This document shows, in pieces, positions 63,736 to 64,000 of a DNA stretch of 64,000 nt. Position 1 is the first letter of the stretch. Each line of letters opens with the position of its first letter. A model generated the notes under the pieces. It was given only the letters and a program-made list of their open reading frames with translations, made no database searches and was not told the origin of the DNA. Both the position numbers and the translations under genes were made by a program. The stretch comes from Closterium sp. Naga37s-1 (lineage: Eukaryota; Streptophyta; Zygnematophyceae; Desmidiales; Closteriaceae): NCBI GenBank assembly GCA_947471745.1, contig CANJKZ010000137.1, forward strand, positions 3,550,001-3,614,000. The letters run 5' to 3'.

Positions 63736-64000
63736 TGCTCACCAGTGGCGATAAGGGCGGGCGTACGACGGCGGCAGCTGCTGAAGGGCGGGGCCGCTAC
63801 CACTGCAGGGCGAGGGCTCCGCGGCAGCTGCTGAAGGGCGGGGCCTCGACCGCGGTAGGGAGCTCCGCGGCAGCTGCTGCAGGGCGTGGCAGGGCCGCGG
63901 CGTCAGGTGCTGCAGGGCGGGGGAGAGGCGGCCGTCCGAAGGTCGGGTGCAGGGTAGGGCAGGGCGCCGCGGCGGGCAGGGGCGACACCCGCGGGTCCCG
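63736..64000 (-). other. GC-rich leader of copia 3 (window edge)
   Basis: Very GC-rich sequence with repeated ggcagctgctgaagggcggg words, similar in composition to the copia 4 leader. No frame of its own. Confidence 0.6.

Larger units (their letters stand above)
58681..64000 (-). mobile_element. Ty1/copia element 3, internally deleted, nested in copia 4 gag
   Basis: 3' LTR 58,681-58,804 (124 bp on the minus strand, TGTCAAACATTC...CTTTACA), preceded by a CTATGGGGGTG purine tract. Then upward come RNase H, RT, a Gly/Ala linker, integrase, a protease-region remnant and a GC-rich leader near 63,730-64,000. The 5' LTR is beyond the window. Gag core and protease site are missing. Presumed TSD base set tgcct at 58,676-58,680 cannot be verified without the far end. 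Confidence 0.85.

Noticed and set aside
1-64000. tRNA or rRNA genes
   Set aside because: Only primer-binding sites complementary to tRNA ends were seen at LTR elements; no cloverleaf was found by eye, though a proper scan was not possible.

Overview
The window is nuclear DNA of a green-lineage eukaryote. Spliced genes with GT-AG introns, a fused FMN phosphatase/riboflavin kinase of the plant type, a hybrid histidine kinase whose C-terminal half follows the plant cytokinin receptors, and Ty1/copia, Ty3/gypsy chromovirus, LINE and hAT elements all point to a streptophyte. The GC-rich exons and the Gly/Ala/Glu/Pro-rich copia polyprotein linkers make a streptophyte alga (for example a zygnematophyte) my preferred guess, at low confidence.

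Bases 1-24,531 hold three host genes, all on the minus strand. (i) A hybrid histidine kinase (12,910 down past base 1; 3' end missing) reads through in phase for nine exons (943 codons) plus a tenth. (ii) A 289-residue secreted protein with eight C-terminal cysteines (14,920-13,613; three exons) has no family I recognise. (iii) A bifunctional HAD phosphatase/riboflavin kinase of the FMN/FHY type (24,531-16,362) has ten exons, all in phase. The outstanding feature is that nearly every exon of genes (i) and (iii) is surrounded by tandem, partly decayed copies of its own edges together with the adjoining splice site and intron. Introns are thus made of exon-edge arrays plus minisatellites. Gene (ii) has none of this.

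Bases 24,816-64,000 are a stack of mobile elements. A 7.5-kb LINE sits in a perfect 15-bp target duplication, about 285 bp upstream of the FMN/FHY start. It is followed by a decayed copia element on the minus strand (33,208-40,269), an unidentified poly(A)-tailed unit (to about 40,906), and a gypsy chromovirus (41,121-47,279) whose 5' LTR contains a copia remnant. Next come a deleted gypsy element (47,534-56,580, TSD catac), whose 3' LTR is split by a deleted copia element (50,986-56,385, TSD ctggt), and a 707-bp hAT-like non-autonomous element (56,589-57,295, 8-bp TSD). Last is a copia element on the plus strand (from 57,428), interrupted in gag by a minus-strand copia that runs off the right edge.

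Every long element is broken. Many in-frame stops fit C-to-T change of glutamine or arginine codons (CAG, CAA, CGA), as expected from decay of methylated cytosine. The deleted LTR elements have each lost a different enzyme module. Functions are inferred from motifs seen in the translations and from recalled family features; no search was run.
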